38,193 nt of DNA from JABDJZ01 sp047619685. Its GTDB lineage: Bacteria > Bacteroidota > Rhodothermia > Rhodothermales > UBA10348. The notes under the pieces are model-generated. The model was not told the DNA's origin. It worked only from the letters and a program-made list of their open reading frames with translations, and made no database searches. Position 1 is the stretch's first letter. Each line of letters opens with the position of its first letter. Below are positions 8,784 through 18,547 of the stretch, piece after piece. A program made the translations under genes and the position numbers. Location of the stretch: positions 1 through 38,193 of the forward strand of contig JBLHLC010000038.1 of assembly GCA_047619685.1 (NCBI GenBank), given 5' to 3'.

Positions 8784-9410
8784 ATGGCTCGAGCAACGAT
8801 CGTCCTCTTGGGCATTCTCCTGGCAGGCTGCTCTGGCCAACCCAAGGTCCTTCCGCTCGTCAGCGGCACGGTTGACACCTTCGACGACGGCAACCATCTC
8901 AATGTGGCCAACCAGCCCTGGATAACCATCGCTGAAGGCGAGGGCACGCGCGCCAGCATGGACATCCAGCCCGGCGGCTTCTTCAGTGTGTCTCGCCATT
9001 TCCTCGAGTTGTCCGGGGTGAGACCAGAAGGGGGGACCGGGGCACGTGTGGTGGGCATCCGGGGCTCTATCGCGGAATTCCCGCCTGCTGCCGATCCTTC
9101 ACGAGTCGCAATTCCGCGAGATGTAACGGCCTTCGACGGCCTCACGCTGTCCCTGCGTGGTACGCCTGGAACGTACATCATCCAGATTGGGACCTCGTCG
9201 GTTACCGATTTCGACTACTACAATGCGTACGTCGAGGTCGGCAACGGCTGGGCCGAGTACCGGCTTCCGTTTTCCGCATTCCGCCAGGAAGGCTTTGGGC
9301 AGCCGCACCCCTGGACGGGTGGAGATGTCATGCATGTGGCTGTTTTTGCCAACCTGAATGGCTACTTCACTTTCGGGATCGACGACGTCCGGTTTTTTAG
9401 AGACTCCTAG
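8784..9410 (+). CDS. CIA30-like lipoprotein
   Basis: 208 residues. The ATG at 8784 gives a compact lipoprotein signal with lipobox ILLAGC (Cys16). The frame reaches a TTG at 8769, but the ATG fits better. The mature part is a beta-rich jelly-roll. The features VDTFDDGNHLN near the N-terminus, FDGLTLSLRGTPGTY..IQIG in the middle and a FGIDDVRF ending are typical of the CIA30 / galactose-binding-like family, which binds carbohydrates or acts as an assembly factor. Its partner is unknown. Only 20 nt separate it from the ABC ATPase gene, so it may belong to that transcription unit. Confidence 0.7.
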   Translation: MARATIVLLGILLAGCSGQPKVLPLVSGTVDTFDDGNHLNVANQPWITIAEGEGTRASMDIQPGGFFSVSRHFLELSGVRPEGGTGARVVGIRGSIAEFPPAADPSRVAIPRDVTAFDGLTLSLRGTPGTYIIQIGTSSVTDFDYYNAYVEVGNGWAEYRLPFSAFRQEGFGQPHPWTGGDVMHVAVFANLNGYFTFGIDDVRFFRDS

Positions 9411-9430
9411 CACTCGAGAGCAGCCCCCAT

Positions 9431-10354
9431 ATGCCTCTTCTTAGCGTTCAAGGTGCCACGAAACGGTACGACAAAGTCCTCGCGGTGGATCACGTGTCCT
9501 TCGAGGCAAAGCCCGGCAGAATCCTGGGTATTCTGGGGCCAAACGGTGCTGGGAAGACCTCAACTATCCGGATGATTGCCTACATCACGGTGCCAGACCA
9601 GGGGCAGATCACCCTCGATGGCAAACCGGTGGGTCCCTGGAGTCAGGAGCGGATGGGCTATCTCCCGGAGGAACGAGGGCTTTACCGGAAAATGAAGGTC
9701 GGTGAGCAACTCGTCTATTTCGGAGAACTCAAGGGCCTTTCGCGCCGGGACTCGACGGCAAAAGTCAAACATTGGCTCAACCGGTTCGATGCCAGCGACT
9801 GGTATGGCCGGAAGACGCAAGAACTCTCCAAGGGCATGCAGCAGAAGGTTCAGTTCATCGCTACCGTCCTGCACGATCCAGAATTGCTCATCCTTGATGA
9901 ACCCTTTGGCGGTCTTGACCCGGTGAATGCGGATTTGCTCACCGAGGTCATCATGGAACTGAAGTCGGACGGGCGAACAATACTGTTCGCTTCCCACCGA
10001 ATGGAGCAAGTCGAGCAGTTGTGCGACGACCTCTGCATGATCTCTGGCGGGAAAAAGGTCCTGGACGGCCCGCTTCGTGAAATCAAACGTCAGTTCGGCA
10101 AGGACACCGTGCAGATTGATTTTGAGGGCGGGGATGCCTTCCTGGACGACCTTGTTCGAGACGGATTGGTGAGCGTCTCCCTGCGAAGCCACTCCCACGC
10201 GGAGATGCGGCTCTTGAACGGCACCTCGCCACGTGTGGTACTCGAACGAGCGCTCGCGTCGGTGGATGACATTTCGAGATTTGAACTGGTGGAGCCGCCG
10301 CTTCGAGAGATATTTGTCCAGGTGGCCGGCCAAACTCAGGAGGTATCGGCATGA
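9431..10354 (+). CDS. ABC transporter ATP-binding protein (NatA-like)
   Basis: ATPase subunit of an ABC-2 type exporter, 307 residues. The Walker A is GPNGAGKTS, the signature LSKGMQQKV, the Walker B LLILDEPFGGLDP, and the switch histidine lies in ASHRMEQ. A C-terminal extension of about 80 residues resembles DUF4162, seen in NatA and other drug or sodium exporter ATPases. The reading frame ends in an ATGA overlap with the permease gene, so the two subunits are co-translated. The substrate cannot be predicted. Confidence 0.9.
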   Translation: MPLLSVQGATKRYDKVLAVDHVSFEAKPGRILGILGPNGAGKTSTIRMIAYITVPDQGQITLDGKPVGPWSQERMGYLPEERGLYRKMKVGEQLVYFGELKGLSRRDSTAKVKHWLNRFDASDWYGRKTQELSKGMQQKVQFIATVLHDPELLILDEPFGGLDPVNADLLTEVIMELKSDGRTILFASHRMEQVEQLCDDLCMISGGKKVLDGPLREIKRQFGKDTVQIDFEGGDAFLDDLVRDGLVSVSLRSHSHAEMRLLNGTSPRVVLERALASVDDISRFELVEPPLREIFVQVAGQTQEVSA

Positions 10355-11649
10355 ACCGCATGTGGATTGTAGCGAAGAACGAGTTCTTGAAGCGGGTCAA
10401 GACCCGTGCATTCATCCTTACAACGCTTCTGGGCCCACTGGCGTTTGTGGCCTTTGTTGCGATAGTCGGATTCATTTCGGTCATGACGGTCACCGGCGGC
10501 GGCGAGCGGACAATTGCCGTCGTGGATCAGACAGGCGTGCTTTTCGATCGACTGGCAGCCGACGCCGGCGATCAATACCGGTTAGTGCCGTCGTCTGCCC
10601 CCATCGACACCGTCCGGGCGCGTGTTCTGGACGATACCTATAACGGGTACCTCGTCATCCCCGAAGACGCCTTGTCCGGCTCCTCGGAAGTCATGTATCA
10701 CACCACGGACGGAGGCCTCAGCAGCACTTTCCAGCGGGTACTTGAGCGCAGTGTCGAGAGTGTCGTGGAGGACGTAAGGCTGGAGGCGGCCAACGTCACG
10801 CCTGAAGTGCAAAGCATCCTTTCCGACCGGATTCGGGTCCGCACCATCGTGCTGACGCCCGAGGGAGAGACTGCGGGCAACGCCGGAGCCTACGCCGTCG
10901 TCGGGTTCATCATGGGCTTCCTGATCTACATCTCCATGCTGGTATATGGCTCCATTGTGATGCGGGGTGTGATTGCGGAAAAGACCAGCCGCGTGGTGGA
11001 GATCCTGGTGTCCTCGGTGCGCCCGTACCAGCTTCTGCTCGGCAAGGTGCTGGGCATCGGCGCCATGGGCCTGGTGCAGATGGTTATCTGGGCAATCTTG
11101 ATAATGGCCGGGACAGTCGGATCGGGCTTCATTATTGCCCTTTTTGCCGACCCCGCCTCTTTGAATCTGCCGGAATCGGCCTCCCAACAAGAATTACTGG
11201 CCGCCATTGATTTCCAGCCTCCACAACTGGGCGCAGAGGTCTTCATCTGGTTCGTTCTGTTCTTCCTGGTCGGGTACCTGCTGTATGCGAGCATCTTTGC
11301 TGCCATTGGATCCGCGGTTGAGCAGGAAGCCGACGCACAGGGCTTCATGCTCCCGGTGATGATCCCGATTATCCTGTCGATGGTCTTCGTACAGGCCATC
11401 ATCGAGGAGCCCAACTCGACGCTCGCTGTCGTGCTGTCCATGCTGCCGCTGTTCTCACCAGTCCCGATGGTGGTCCGGATCGCCGTTACGGACGTCCCGT
11501 TTTGGCAGGTCGGAGGGTCGTTCCTCCTGTCGATGTTGGCGTTCTTTGGCGCCGTCTGGGTGAGTTCAAGGATTTATCGGGTCGGCATCCTGATGTACGG
11601 AAAGAAACCCACGCTCAAGGATCTGATCAAGTGGGCCCGGTACGCGTGA
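10351..11649 (+). CDS. ABC-2 family transporter permease (NatB-like)
   Basis: Membrane partner of the ATPase just upstream, 432 residues, overlapping it by 4 nt. A first membrane helix (about 20-50) is followed by an extracytoplasmic domain (about 55-175) and then by five or more hydrophobic helices to the C-terminus. The topology and the EKTSRVVEILVSSVRPYQLLLGKVLGIG segments match ABC2_membrane_3 / NatB proteins. Together they would export an ion, drug or lipid-like compound. It ends 61 bp from the convergent RND gene. I see no convincing terminator in that gap. Confidence 0.88.
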   Translation: MNRMWIVAKNEFLKRVKTRAFILTTLLGPLAFVAFVAIVGFISVMTVTGGGERTIAVVDQTGVLFDRLAADAGDQYRLVPSSAPIDTVRARVLDDTYNGYLVIPEDALSGSSEVMYHTTDGGLSSTFQRVLERSVESVVEDVRLEAANVTPEVQSILSDRIRVRTIVLTPEGETAGNAGAYAVVGFIMGFLIYISMLVYGSIVMRGVIAEKTSRVVEILVSSVRPYQLLLGKVLGIGAMGLVQMVIWAILIMAGTVGSGFIIALFADPASLNLPESASQQELLAAIDFQPPQLGAEVFIWFVLFFLVGYLLYASIFAAIGSAVEQEADAQGFMLPVMIPIILSMVFVQAIIEEPNSTLAVVLSMLPLFSPVPMVVRIAVTDVPFWQVGGSFLLSMLAFFGAVWVSSRIYRVGILMYGKKPTLKDLIKWARYA

Positions 11650-11710
11650 TTCAGAGTCAAGTGCTCTACTGGTCGCCTACCAACCTTTGAGCGCGCCAAC
11701 GGGGCCAAAT

Positions 11711-14700
11711 TCACACCCCTTCGGTACCAGACGATGCCTTTCCAAACCGCAGGTAAAGGGCAGGCAGGACGACCATGTTCAGGAAGGTCGATGAGAGTAG
11801 TCCACCCAGGATGACTATCGCCATCGGGGTCTGGATTTCCTTGCCCGGCTCACCTCCACCCATGGCCAACGGAATCAGGGCGAGGCCGGCCGTGAGCGCC
11901 GTCATTAGAATCGGATTCAGTCGCTCCATGGAGCCGTTGAACACGGCCTCGGAGAGTGACTGCCCCTCAGCCAGCAACTGGGTATAGTGGCTTACCAGCA
12001 GGATTCCGTTGCGAACAGCCACGCCAAAGAGGGTGATGAAGCCGACCAGAGCAGCCACGTTAAGCTCGCCATCAAGGAACATCAAAACGGACGCCACGCC
12101 TCCCGCAAGAGCAAGGGGCAGATTTACCATCACGATCAGAGCCGGCCGAGCACTCCCAAACTCCTGAAATAGGATCAGAAAGATCAGAAGTACGGACAAG
12201 ATGGACAGGAGCGCAATCGTTCTGGTCGCTTGGCGGGCGCTCTCAAACTGACCTCCATACTCGACGACATAGCCATCCGGCAAGTCCACCTGCTGCGCTA
12301 CCGCAGCCTGTATGTCTTCTACCACGCCCCCCACGTCACGCCCAGCCACGTTGGAGGAGATGACAATCTTGCGCTGCACGTTCTCGCGGCTAATGGTGTT
12401 GGGACCACGCTCCTCACGAACGTCAGCAAGCTGTGACAGCGGCACTTTGGGGCCAAGGGGCGTATCCACCAGGGCCTCACCCAGGCGCGTGGCACTCGTG
12501 CGGCTGGCCGCATCGAAACGAACAACCAGGTCGTACTTTTCCTGACCTTCTCGAATCTCGGACACGGCCTCGCCTGCAAAAGCAACGTCAATGGTCTCGG
12601 CCAGCAGACCAGGCGTGACACCGAATAGGGCCATGGCCCTTCGATTCGGATAGATCCGGACCTGGGGCACGTCGGCCTGCTGCTCCACAGAAAGGTCGAC
12701 AATGCCGGGGATCCCCTCGACGCTGGAGCGAATCGCTTCAGCAAGACGGCGTAGTTCGTACAGATCCGGGCCGAACAATTTGACGGCTATAGAAGCCCTC
12801 GTCCCTGACAGCATATGATCGATGCGGTGGCCGATAGGCTGGCCTATCGTAATGTTCGTCCCCGGAACGAGTGTCAGACTCCTTCGCAATTCCTCAAGAA
12901 CCGTTGGCAGATCAGTCCCCGAGAGGTCCAGGCTGACATCAATTTCCGCGGCATTTGCCCCCTGGGCGTGCTCGTCCAACTCCGCGCGGCCGGTCCTCCT
13001 TGAGGTACCAAGAACGGCGGGGTTGTCCAACAGGATGCGCTCAATGCGCCGACCCAGATCATCGGAGGTTTCGAGCGCCGTGCCGGGTACCGTGACCGCC
13101 GAAATCACGAGAGTCCCCTCCTGAAACTCCGGAAGGAACCCGCGGCCAAGGAAAGGGAAAGCCGCGATGGTCAAGATCAGGAGTACGCCTGCTGCCCCGA
13201 TTACCAGACCTGTATGCCTGGTTACCATACCAAGACTGCCCGCGTAGACGCGCTTGAGTCTTTCAACAAGCCAACTGTCGCCCTCCTTGGACAAGACGCG
13301 CGCCTTCGGAAGCAGGTAGTAGCACAGGGTGGGCGTGACCGTCACGGCAACCACCAGCGACGCCAGAATGGAAGCGATGTACGCAAAACCAAGCGGCCGC
13401 AGCATGCGACCTTCCACTCCCGACAGGAAGAACAGCGGAAGAAATACGATCGAGATAATCAGCGTCGCATTCAGGATTGGGCCCCGAACCTCCTTGGAGG
13501 CTTCGTAGACCACCGTCAAGGCGGATCGCTGAGAAATTACCGGGCGCGAATGGTTTTCCTTTAGCCTTCGAAATACGTTCTCCACATCGATGATCGCATC
13601 ATCGACCAGCGCTCCGATGGCAATGGCCATGCCGCCAAGCGTCATTGTATTTATGGTCACGCCAAGAAGCTTCATGGCCAGAGCCGCAACCGCCAGGGAG
13701 AGAGGAATGGCGACTATCGAGATGGCGGTCGTGCGGAGGTTCCAGAGGAAGAGGAACAGGATCAGCACCACCAGAATGGCCCCGTCTCGGAGGGCATCCA
13801 GCACATTATCCACGGCGAGCGTGATAAAGCTCGATTGCCGGAATATGCCTCGGTCGATCTCCATTCCCGCCGGAAGCTGCTGGCCAATCCGGTCCAGTTC
13901 CTGGTCTATGCGGTCCGTCAGCTCCAACGTGTTGGCGCCGGGCTGTTTCTGTATCGAAAGGATGACGGCAGGCTCCGCGTTTCTGGAAGCCGTCCCGAAC
14001 CGAGGCGCAATACCAACCGCCACATCCGCGACATCGCGAATAAGAACCGGCGTTCCACCGCGGGTTGCGACCACGGTCAGGGCTATGTCCTCAACAGTCT
14101 GGACACGCCCGATGCCGCGAATGAGGACCTCGCTGCCGCTCTGGGTGAATATCCCTCCGGATGCATTGACGTTGGAGGCTGCTGCAGCCTCTACCACCTC
14201 AGCCAGGGTGACACCAAACGAACGCAAGCGCTGAGGCTGTACCGTGACCTGGTACTCTTTGACCTCTCCGCCAATCGGCACCACCTGAGACACTCCTTCC
14301 AGAGAAAGCAGCCTCTTTCGAACCACCCAATCGGCCGCTGAGCGAACCTCCATCAGGGAATGGGCGGTGCTGGTCATCCCGACCAGAACTATTTCGCCCA
14401 TGATCGAGGTGATGGGAGCCAGGACAGGCGGATCCAGATCGTCAGGCAACTGGGCGGTCACCAACTGGAGTTTCTCTGAGACTATCTGGCGGGCCCGGTA
14501 GATATCTGTACCCCAGTCAAATTCGACCCACACGATGGAAATTCCCTGGGCGGTGGATGACCGGACACGCCGGACACCCGACGCGCCATTTACGGCTGTC
14601 TCAATCGGGAATGTGACGAGGGATTCAACCTCCTCGGGAGCCATTCCGTGCGCCTCCGCCAGAACCGTGACGGTGGGGGCCGTGAGGTCCGGGAATACAT

Positions 14701-14809
14701 CAACGGGCAGCGTGAAAGCGGCCCAGGCACCGGCAGCGATCAGGACGCCGGCCAGCGCAAGTGTCACCACACGGTTGCGCAGGGACCACTGGATTATTCG
14801 GTCAAGCAT
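11711..14809 (-). CDS. HME-type RND efflux pump (CusA/CzcA family)
   Basis: Inner-membrane proton-driven pump of a tripartite exporter, 1032 residues, full length. The N-terminus (MLDRIIQWSLRNR, then a helix and LPVDVFPDLTAPTVTV) is typical of heavy-metal RND proteins. The fourth helix holds the charged relay GALVDDAIIDVEN (Asp403, Asp404, Asp408, Glu410), equivalent to the proton-relay acids of CzcA. Helices near 435-490, 530-550 and 870-1020 give the usual twelve. The three periplasmic methionines that define copper/silver CusA are not evident, so the metal is uncertain. It lies 18 bp after the adaptor gene, giving the order outer-membrane factor, adaptor, pump. Confidence 0.9.
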   Translation of the reverse strand: MLDRIIQWSLRNRVVTLALAGVLIAAGAWAAFTLPVDVFPDLTAPTVTVLAEAHGMAPEEVESLVTFPIETAVNGASGVRRVRSSTAQGISIVWVEFDWGTDIYRARQIVSEKLQLVTAQLPDDLDPPVLAPITSIMGEIVLVGMTSTAHSLMEVRSAADWVVRKRLLSLEGVSQVVPIGGEVKEYQVTVQPQRLRSFGVTLAEVVEAAAASNVNASGGIFTQSGSEVLIRGIGRVQTVEDIALTVVATRGGTPVLIRDVADVAVGIAPRFGTASRNAEPAVILSIQKQPGANTLELTDRIDQELDRIGQQLPAGMEIDRGIFRQSSFITLAVDNVLDALRDGAILVVLILFLFLWNLRTTAISIVAIPLSLAVAALAMKLLGVTINTMTLGGMAIAIGALVDDAIIDVENVFRRLKENHSRPVISQRSALTVVYEASKEVRGPILNATLIISIVFLPLFFLSGVEGRMLRPLGFAYIASILASLVVAVTVTPTLCYYLLPKARVLSKEGDSWLVERLKRVYAGSLGMVTRHTGLVIGAAGVLLILTIAAFPFLGRGFLPEFQEGTLVISAVTVPGTALETSDDLGRRIERILLDNPAVLGTSRRTGRAELDEHAQGANAAEIDVSLDLSGTDLPTVLEELRRSLTLVPGTNITIGQPIGHRIDHMLSGTRASIAVKLFGPDLYELRRLAEAIRSSVEGIPGIVDLSVEQQADVPQVRIYPNRRAMALFGVTPGLLAETIDVAFAGEAVSEIREGQEKYDLVVRFDAASRTSATRLGEALVDTPLGPKVPLSQLADVREERGPNTISRENVQRKIVISSNVAGRDVGGVVEDIQAAVAQQVDLPDGYVVEYGGQFESARQATRTIALLSILSVLLIFLILFQEFGSARPALIVMVNLPLALAGGVASVLMFLDGELNVAALVGFITLFGVAVRNGILLVSHYTQLLAEGQSLSEAVFNGSMERLNPILMTALTAGLALIPLAMGGGEPGKEIQTPMAIVILGGLLSSTFLNMVVLPALYLRFGKASSGTEGV

Positions 14810-14827
14810 GGACTGTGACGCTGATTA

Positions 14828-16363
14828 TCAGTGGGCGTGCCCTTCGGCCGCAATGTCAGATGTATTGAGCGACGCCAAATAGACCTGGTAGGCCCCGATT
14901 GTTACTGCGTATTCGCCGGAAGCGATGCCGCTCTCAACCAATGAGTAGGTACCGTCAGTCGGGCCCAGGACCAGGAGCCGACGCTCAAACGTTTCTCCGC
15001 CCGTCTGGACATACCCAATGCTTTGTCCGTCCTGGCGCTGAATGGCAAGATTCGGAATGGCTACTCCGCTGTGAGTGCCGCCCACTTCAAGGAGAGCCGT
15101 GAGGAACTGTCCAATCTTCAAGGCACCGTCTGAATTGTCGACCGACGCCAGGACCGGGAGCGTCCGGCTAGCTGGGTCGATGGCGACGCCAACCGACAGA
15201 ATCCTCGAAGCCCGGAATAGACGGTCGCTTCCTTCCACGGTAAACCCGGCGCCGGTGGCATGGCCGGCCGCATCGACATGCATGGCGGGTACGTGGAGCC
15301 GAAGCCGGAGGACCCGCGGATCCACGATGCGAAAGAGAGACTCTCCGAGTTCAACACGTTGACCCGGCAGGAACCAACTCTCCTGAACAATACCGCTCAG
15401 AGGCGAGCGCAACGTGAGGTTAAAACCCGAATCAGTTCCAGGGCCAATCGCCTCCATTGCGGCTTCTGCGCGCTCCAGTTCGCTTCGGGCCTCGATGAGT
15501 CGCCTCTCGGGTATAGCCTCGGCATCATACAATCTCGTAAGCCGGTTCACCTCGCGCCTGAGCCGCTCCTCCTCCGACCGGGACCCTGCGAAAGAATCTT
15601 CCTGTCTGGTCGGCGACAGGACGGCAAGCGCCTGTCCTGATGACACGCGGCTGCCCGCTGCGGGTGCAGCAAGGTTCGCCGTGGTCAGCGCCAGCCCACT
15701 GACAGGCGCGGCTACCTCGACCACCCGGCCGGGGGCGGCCTCGATCACGCCGCTGACCTCAACCACCACAGGGATCTCCCGGTCCGTGGCCGCCACCACT
15801 TGAAAATCAATCGGCCACTGCTGCTCCTTCAGGAACGAAATCCCGGAGTCTGCCGCCGAGTCGTCATGGGGGATGCTCGACTCATCGGCATACACTTCTA
15901 TGGGGCCGACCTCAATTCGGTCCTCAAGTTGAGGTCCGCTGGCCAGCACGTGCACCTGATAGATGCCTGGCCCCGGGGGCTGGGGAGCCGGGGTGTAGAT
16001 CCCCGGCCTTGCCGGTTCGTCTGCCGTGATTGAGTAGTCCGACCCGTTCGGAGATCTGAATACCACCGTCAGGGCTCCCGCTGTTATCGGGCTAAAATCC
16101 GACCGGCGGGTCAAGTGAATGGCCCAAGAGCCGTTCTCCTCGCCGGCCACTAGTGGCGGATACTCGAAGAACAGCTCGCTCTTTTCAGTCCAAAGCGTGA
16201 CCGCGATTCCGTCATGTTCATGGGCGGCTTCATCGGCCAACCCCTGCGGACCGTTGCTACAGCCAGCGGGCGCCAACGCGATCACCAACAAGAACCCGGT
16301 CAGGATCCGGAGCCAACCTACCCGGAGGAGGCCATCGGAAGAAGGCATGGATGAGTCAATCAT
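14828..16363 (-). CDS. RND periplasmic adaptor lipoprotein (membrane fusion protein)
   Basis: Adaptor linking the RND pump to the outer-membrane channel, 511 residues. A lipoprotein signal ends at ALAPAGC (Cys35). Before the adaptor core there is an extra domain of about 130 residues that starts with EAAHEHDG and runs to about residue 165, with a beta-sandwich look (TLWTEKSELFFEYPPL, PGIYTPAPQPPGPGIYQVHV). The core follows: a barrel-sandwich half (VVEVAAPVSG), a short coiled-coil hairpin (about 270-310, LRREVNRLTRLYDAEAIPERR), the second lipoyl half (LRSPLSGIVQE) and beta-barrel domains. The C-terminus ends EGHAH. His at both ends may touch metal, an inference. ATG overlaps the outer-membrane-factor stop (ATGA). 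Confidence 0.88.
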   Translation of the reverse strand: MIDSSMPSSDGLLRVGWLRILTGFLLVIALAPAGCSNGPQGLADEAAHEHDGIAVTLWTEKSELFFEYPPLVAGEENGSWAIHLTRRSDFSPITAGALTVVFRSPNGSDYSITADEPARPGIYTPAPQPPGPGIYQVHVLASGPQLEDRIEVGPIEVYADESSIPHDDSAADSGISFLKEQQWPIDFQVVAATDREIPVVVEVSGVIEAAPGRVVEVAAPVSGLALTTANLAAPAAGSRVSSGQALAVLSPTRQEDSFAGSRSEEERLRREVNRLTRLYDAEAIPERRLIEARSELERAEAAMEAIGPGTDSGFNLTLRSPLSGIVQESWFLPGQRVELGESLFRIVDPRVLRLRLHVPAMHVDAAGHATGAGFTVEGSDRLFRASRILSVGVAIDPASRTLPVLASVDNSDGALKIGQFLTALLEVGGTHSGVAIPNLAIQRQDGQSIGYVQTGGETFERRLLVLGPTDGTYSLVESGIASGEYAVTIGAYQVYLASLNTSDIAAEGHAH

Positions 16364-17697
16364 TCTGGATTCGTGCCGCCCATGGCGCGTTGTAGGTCGT
16401 AGGAGATGATTTGAAAATCTGTGCTCAGCTCGATGTCAGTCAGTTTCGCATCCAGATAGGCCTCGGCGGCATCAAGAAGTTCGATCAGCATCATTTCCCC
16501 CTCAGCATAGGAGACCCGGGCAGACTCCAGCATGCGGTCTGCTTCGATGAGCAATTCCCCCGAGATCAGGGCACGACGACGACGGGCGGACTCGTAGGCC
16601 GCGAACGAACGACGCACGTCGGCATCCACCTGACGTTCAGTTGCGAACAGGAGGGTCTCCGCGGCGCTCAAGCCGGCGCTTCGTGCAGCTAGCAGGCCCT
16701 GGTTCTGGTCAAATACCGGCAGCTCCGAGCTCAAGCCAAGGAATACCCCAGCGAGACCTCCGGTCTGGCGGACGTAACCCCCGGTGACTATTGGATCGGG
16801 AGTTCGCTCCCGACGTGCCACTGACAGTTCAGCGCTTGCCGACGCGATGCCCGCTCGCGCTCTCCGAAGTTCTGGACGGTTGGCGCGCGCCAGGTCCAAT
16901 GCCGAGCCAAGGTCAACTCGTAAATCACCAACCCCCTGTCGCTCCAAGGGGGCATACAGCGCGCTTGTTGTGGCGGGCGCCAAGAGGAGTGTCAGTCTAC
17001 GCCGGGCCTCGTCAACCTCAACTTCTGCCAAAGCGAGTCCCCCCTCATGGCGCGCACGCTCCACCCTCAGCCGGCGGAGACTGTACCCGGAAGCCTCGCC
17101 CTCCGTCTTCATGGCCTCAGCGGCCCGGTCGGCCCATCGAAAGAGATCGGCTACCACCGCCAGCGTTTTGATGGAGGCTTCGGCCCCCAGCGCTCGTGCG
17201 TACTCCCGCTTCAAATCAAAAACAAGTTGCAGACTGTCAGCCGCAAACTCCTCACGCGAGATGGCGACGATTCGATCTGCCGCGACTCCGCGTGCCTGCC
17301 GGAGCCCCGGAGACAGGATGCGCTGACTCAGCGTCAGGTAGGTTTCGGACCCCGACTCACCCGCACGGCGACTCGGTTCGTGGCTGATGTCCAGCGTCGG
17401 ATTCGGGTACTCCCGCGCCTGCCTGGCAAGGGCTGCCAGTTCCGTGCTCCGCAGCCGAGCAATGCGCAGTCCCGGATTGTTCATTGCGAAGCGGGAGATG
17501 GCCTCATCCAGCGAAATTCGCTCAGGCGCCTGGGCCAGCGCTGTGAGGGGAGCCAAGAAGCCGAGGACCAACAGGCAGGCCGTTGGACGGCGTCCTCTGG
17601 ACCGGCGGGCCACCGGAGCCAACAACCGCCCCACCATGAGCCAGGCCGAGAGAAGGAGTGCAAACCACGCTGATATCGCAACGAGTAGACTGTTCAT
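16360..17697 (-). CDS. Outer-membrane efflux channel, TolC/CusC family
   Basis: Outer-membrane factor of the tripartite efflux system. It has two OEP repeats of long helices, the first starting ISLDEAISRFAMNNPGLR and the second ALDLARANRPELRRARAGI, both with the usual NPxL/RPEL element. The start is uncertain. The ATG at 17697 gives two hydrophobic segments, the second being a normal signal peptide ending ALAQA. The ATG at 17637 would keep only that signal peptide and may be the true start. An even longer frame to 17772 invades the regulatory region. It is first in the efflux operon and divergent from the two-component genes. Confidence 0.85.
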   Translation of the reverse strand: MNSLLVAISAWFALLLSAWLMVGRLLAPVARRSRGRRPTACLLVLGFLAPLTALAQAPERISLDEAISRFAMNNPGLRIARLRSTELAALARQAREYPNPTLDISHEPSRRAGESGSETYLTLSQRILSPGLRQARGVAADRIVAISREEFAADSLQLVFDLKREYARALGAEASIKTLAVVADLFRWADRAAEAMKTEGEASGYSLRRLRVERARHEGGLALAEVEVDEARRRLTLLLAPATTSALYAPLERQGVGDLRVDLGSALDLARANRPELRRARAGIASASAELSVARRERTPDPIVTGGYVRQTGGLAGVFLGLSSELPVFDQNQGLLAARSAGLSAAETLLFATERQVDADVRRSFAAYESARRRRALISGELLIEADRMLESARVSYAEGEMMLIELLDAAEAYLDAKLTDIELSTDFQIISYDLQRAMGGTNPE

Positions 17698-17716
17698 GCA
17701 TATTCTGACGATTGGG

Positions 17717-17733
17717 GATAGCGTGACACTATC
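17717..17733. promoter_or_regulatory. Near-perfect 17-bp palindrome between divergent efflux and two-component units
   Basis: The sequence reads GATAG, CGTGACA, CTATC. The arms extend to 8 bp with one mismatch (GATAGCGT against ACACTATC) around a single central base. It sits in the 91-bp gap between the efflux operon and the response-regulator gene. It is a natural candidate for the binding site of that OmpR-type regulator. Binding is inferred, not shown. Confidence 0.5.
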
Positions 17734-17788
17734 ATATCGCAAGGAGGCTTTTGCGAGTCTTTCGTCAACCAATCGAAATCAAAAATAA

Positions 17789-18547
17789 TTGCCGGACTTT
17801 AAACCCCACGTTTCGTCGCGCATCCTGCTAGTGGAGGACGAGGAAAGTCTGTCTATTCCCATTCGGCGAGGCCTGGAGGAGGAGGGCTACCGGGTTACGA
17901 CCGTAGCGGACGCGCGTCGCGGAATCACCGAGTTGTCGAGTGGCGACTACGACATCGCAGTCATTGATTGGCGCCTTCCCGGAATGGATGGCCGCTCGAT
18001 GATTGAGCATGTACGACGGGAGGCTATGCCTCTCCCTATCCTCATGCTCACGGCGATGCGAAGCGTCGACCATCGTATTGCGGGGCTCGACGCAGGTGCC
18101 GACGACTATCTGACCAAGCCATTTGCGTTTGACGAGCTCTTGGCCCGGCTGCGTGCCTTGCTCCGGCGAACACAAGAGAGCGCCGGTTCCTATTCTACTG
18201 AGGGTGTACTTCTGAGGCTGGGTGGGGTAGAAATGGATACGTCACGGCGGACGGCAGCCTTGGGGCCTCATCCTCTGGATCTCCGCGCAAAGGAATACAG
18301 TCTCCTTGAGGTGCTCGTCAGACTCGGCGGACATTTGGCCACGCGTACCCTGATCGCGGAGAGTGTCTGGGGATCGGCCTTTGATGTCACGGACAACGCG
18401 ATCGATATAACGGTGTCCAACCTGAGGTCGCGATTGATGGAGCCCCCTTCCGATGATGCCTGGGAGCGGGTAACGATCGAAACGGTGCGCGGTATCGGCT
18501 ACCGCCTTTCCTTGGCCGACACGCCCGACCACAAGCCAGGATCCTGA
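17789..18547 (+). CDS. OmpR/PhoB-type response regulator
   Basis: DNA-binding response regulator of 252 residues. The receiver domain shows the acidic pocket VEDEE, phospho-acceptor Asp60 in VIDWRLPGMDG, Thr88 in MLTAM and Lys110 in DYLTKPF. The C-terminal winged helix (about 145-245) has LDLRAKEYSLLEVLVRLGG and the RGIGYRL ending. An in-frame TAA at 17786-17788 lies directly before the TTG at 17789, so translation must start at this TTG or later; no ATG lies before the receiver core. A strong AAGGAGG at 17741-17747 is too far upstream to serve it. It overlaps the kinase gene by 1 nt (TGATG) and probably controls the divergent efflux operon. Confidence 0.9.
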   Translation: MPDFKPHVSSRILLVEDEESLSIPIRRGLEEEGYRVTTVADARRGITELSSGDYDIAVIDWRLPGMDGRSMIEHVRREAMPLPILMLTAMRSVDHRIAGLDAGADDYLTKPFAFDELLARLRALLRRTQESAGSYSTEGVLLRLGGVEMDTSRRTAALGPHPLDLRAKEYSLLEVLVRLGGHLATRTLIAESVWGSAFDVTDNAIDITVSNLRSRLMEPPSDDAWERVTIETVRGIGYRLSLADTPDHKPGS

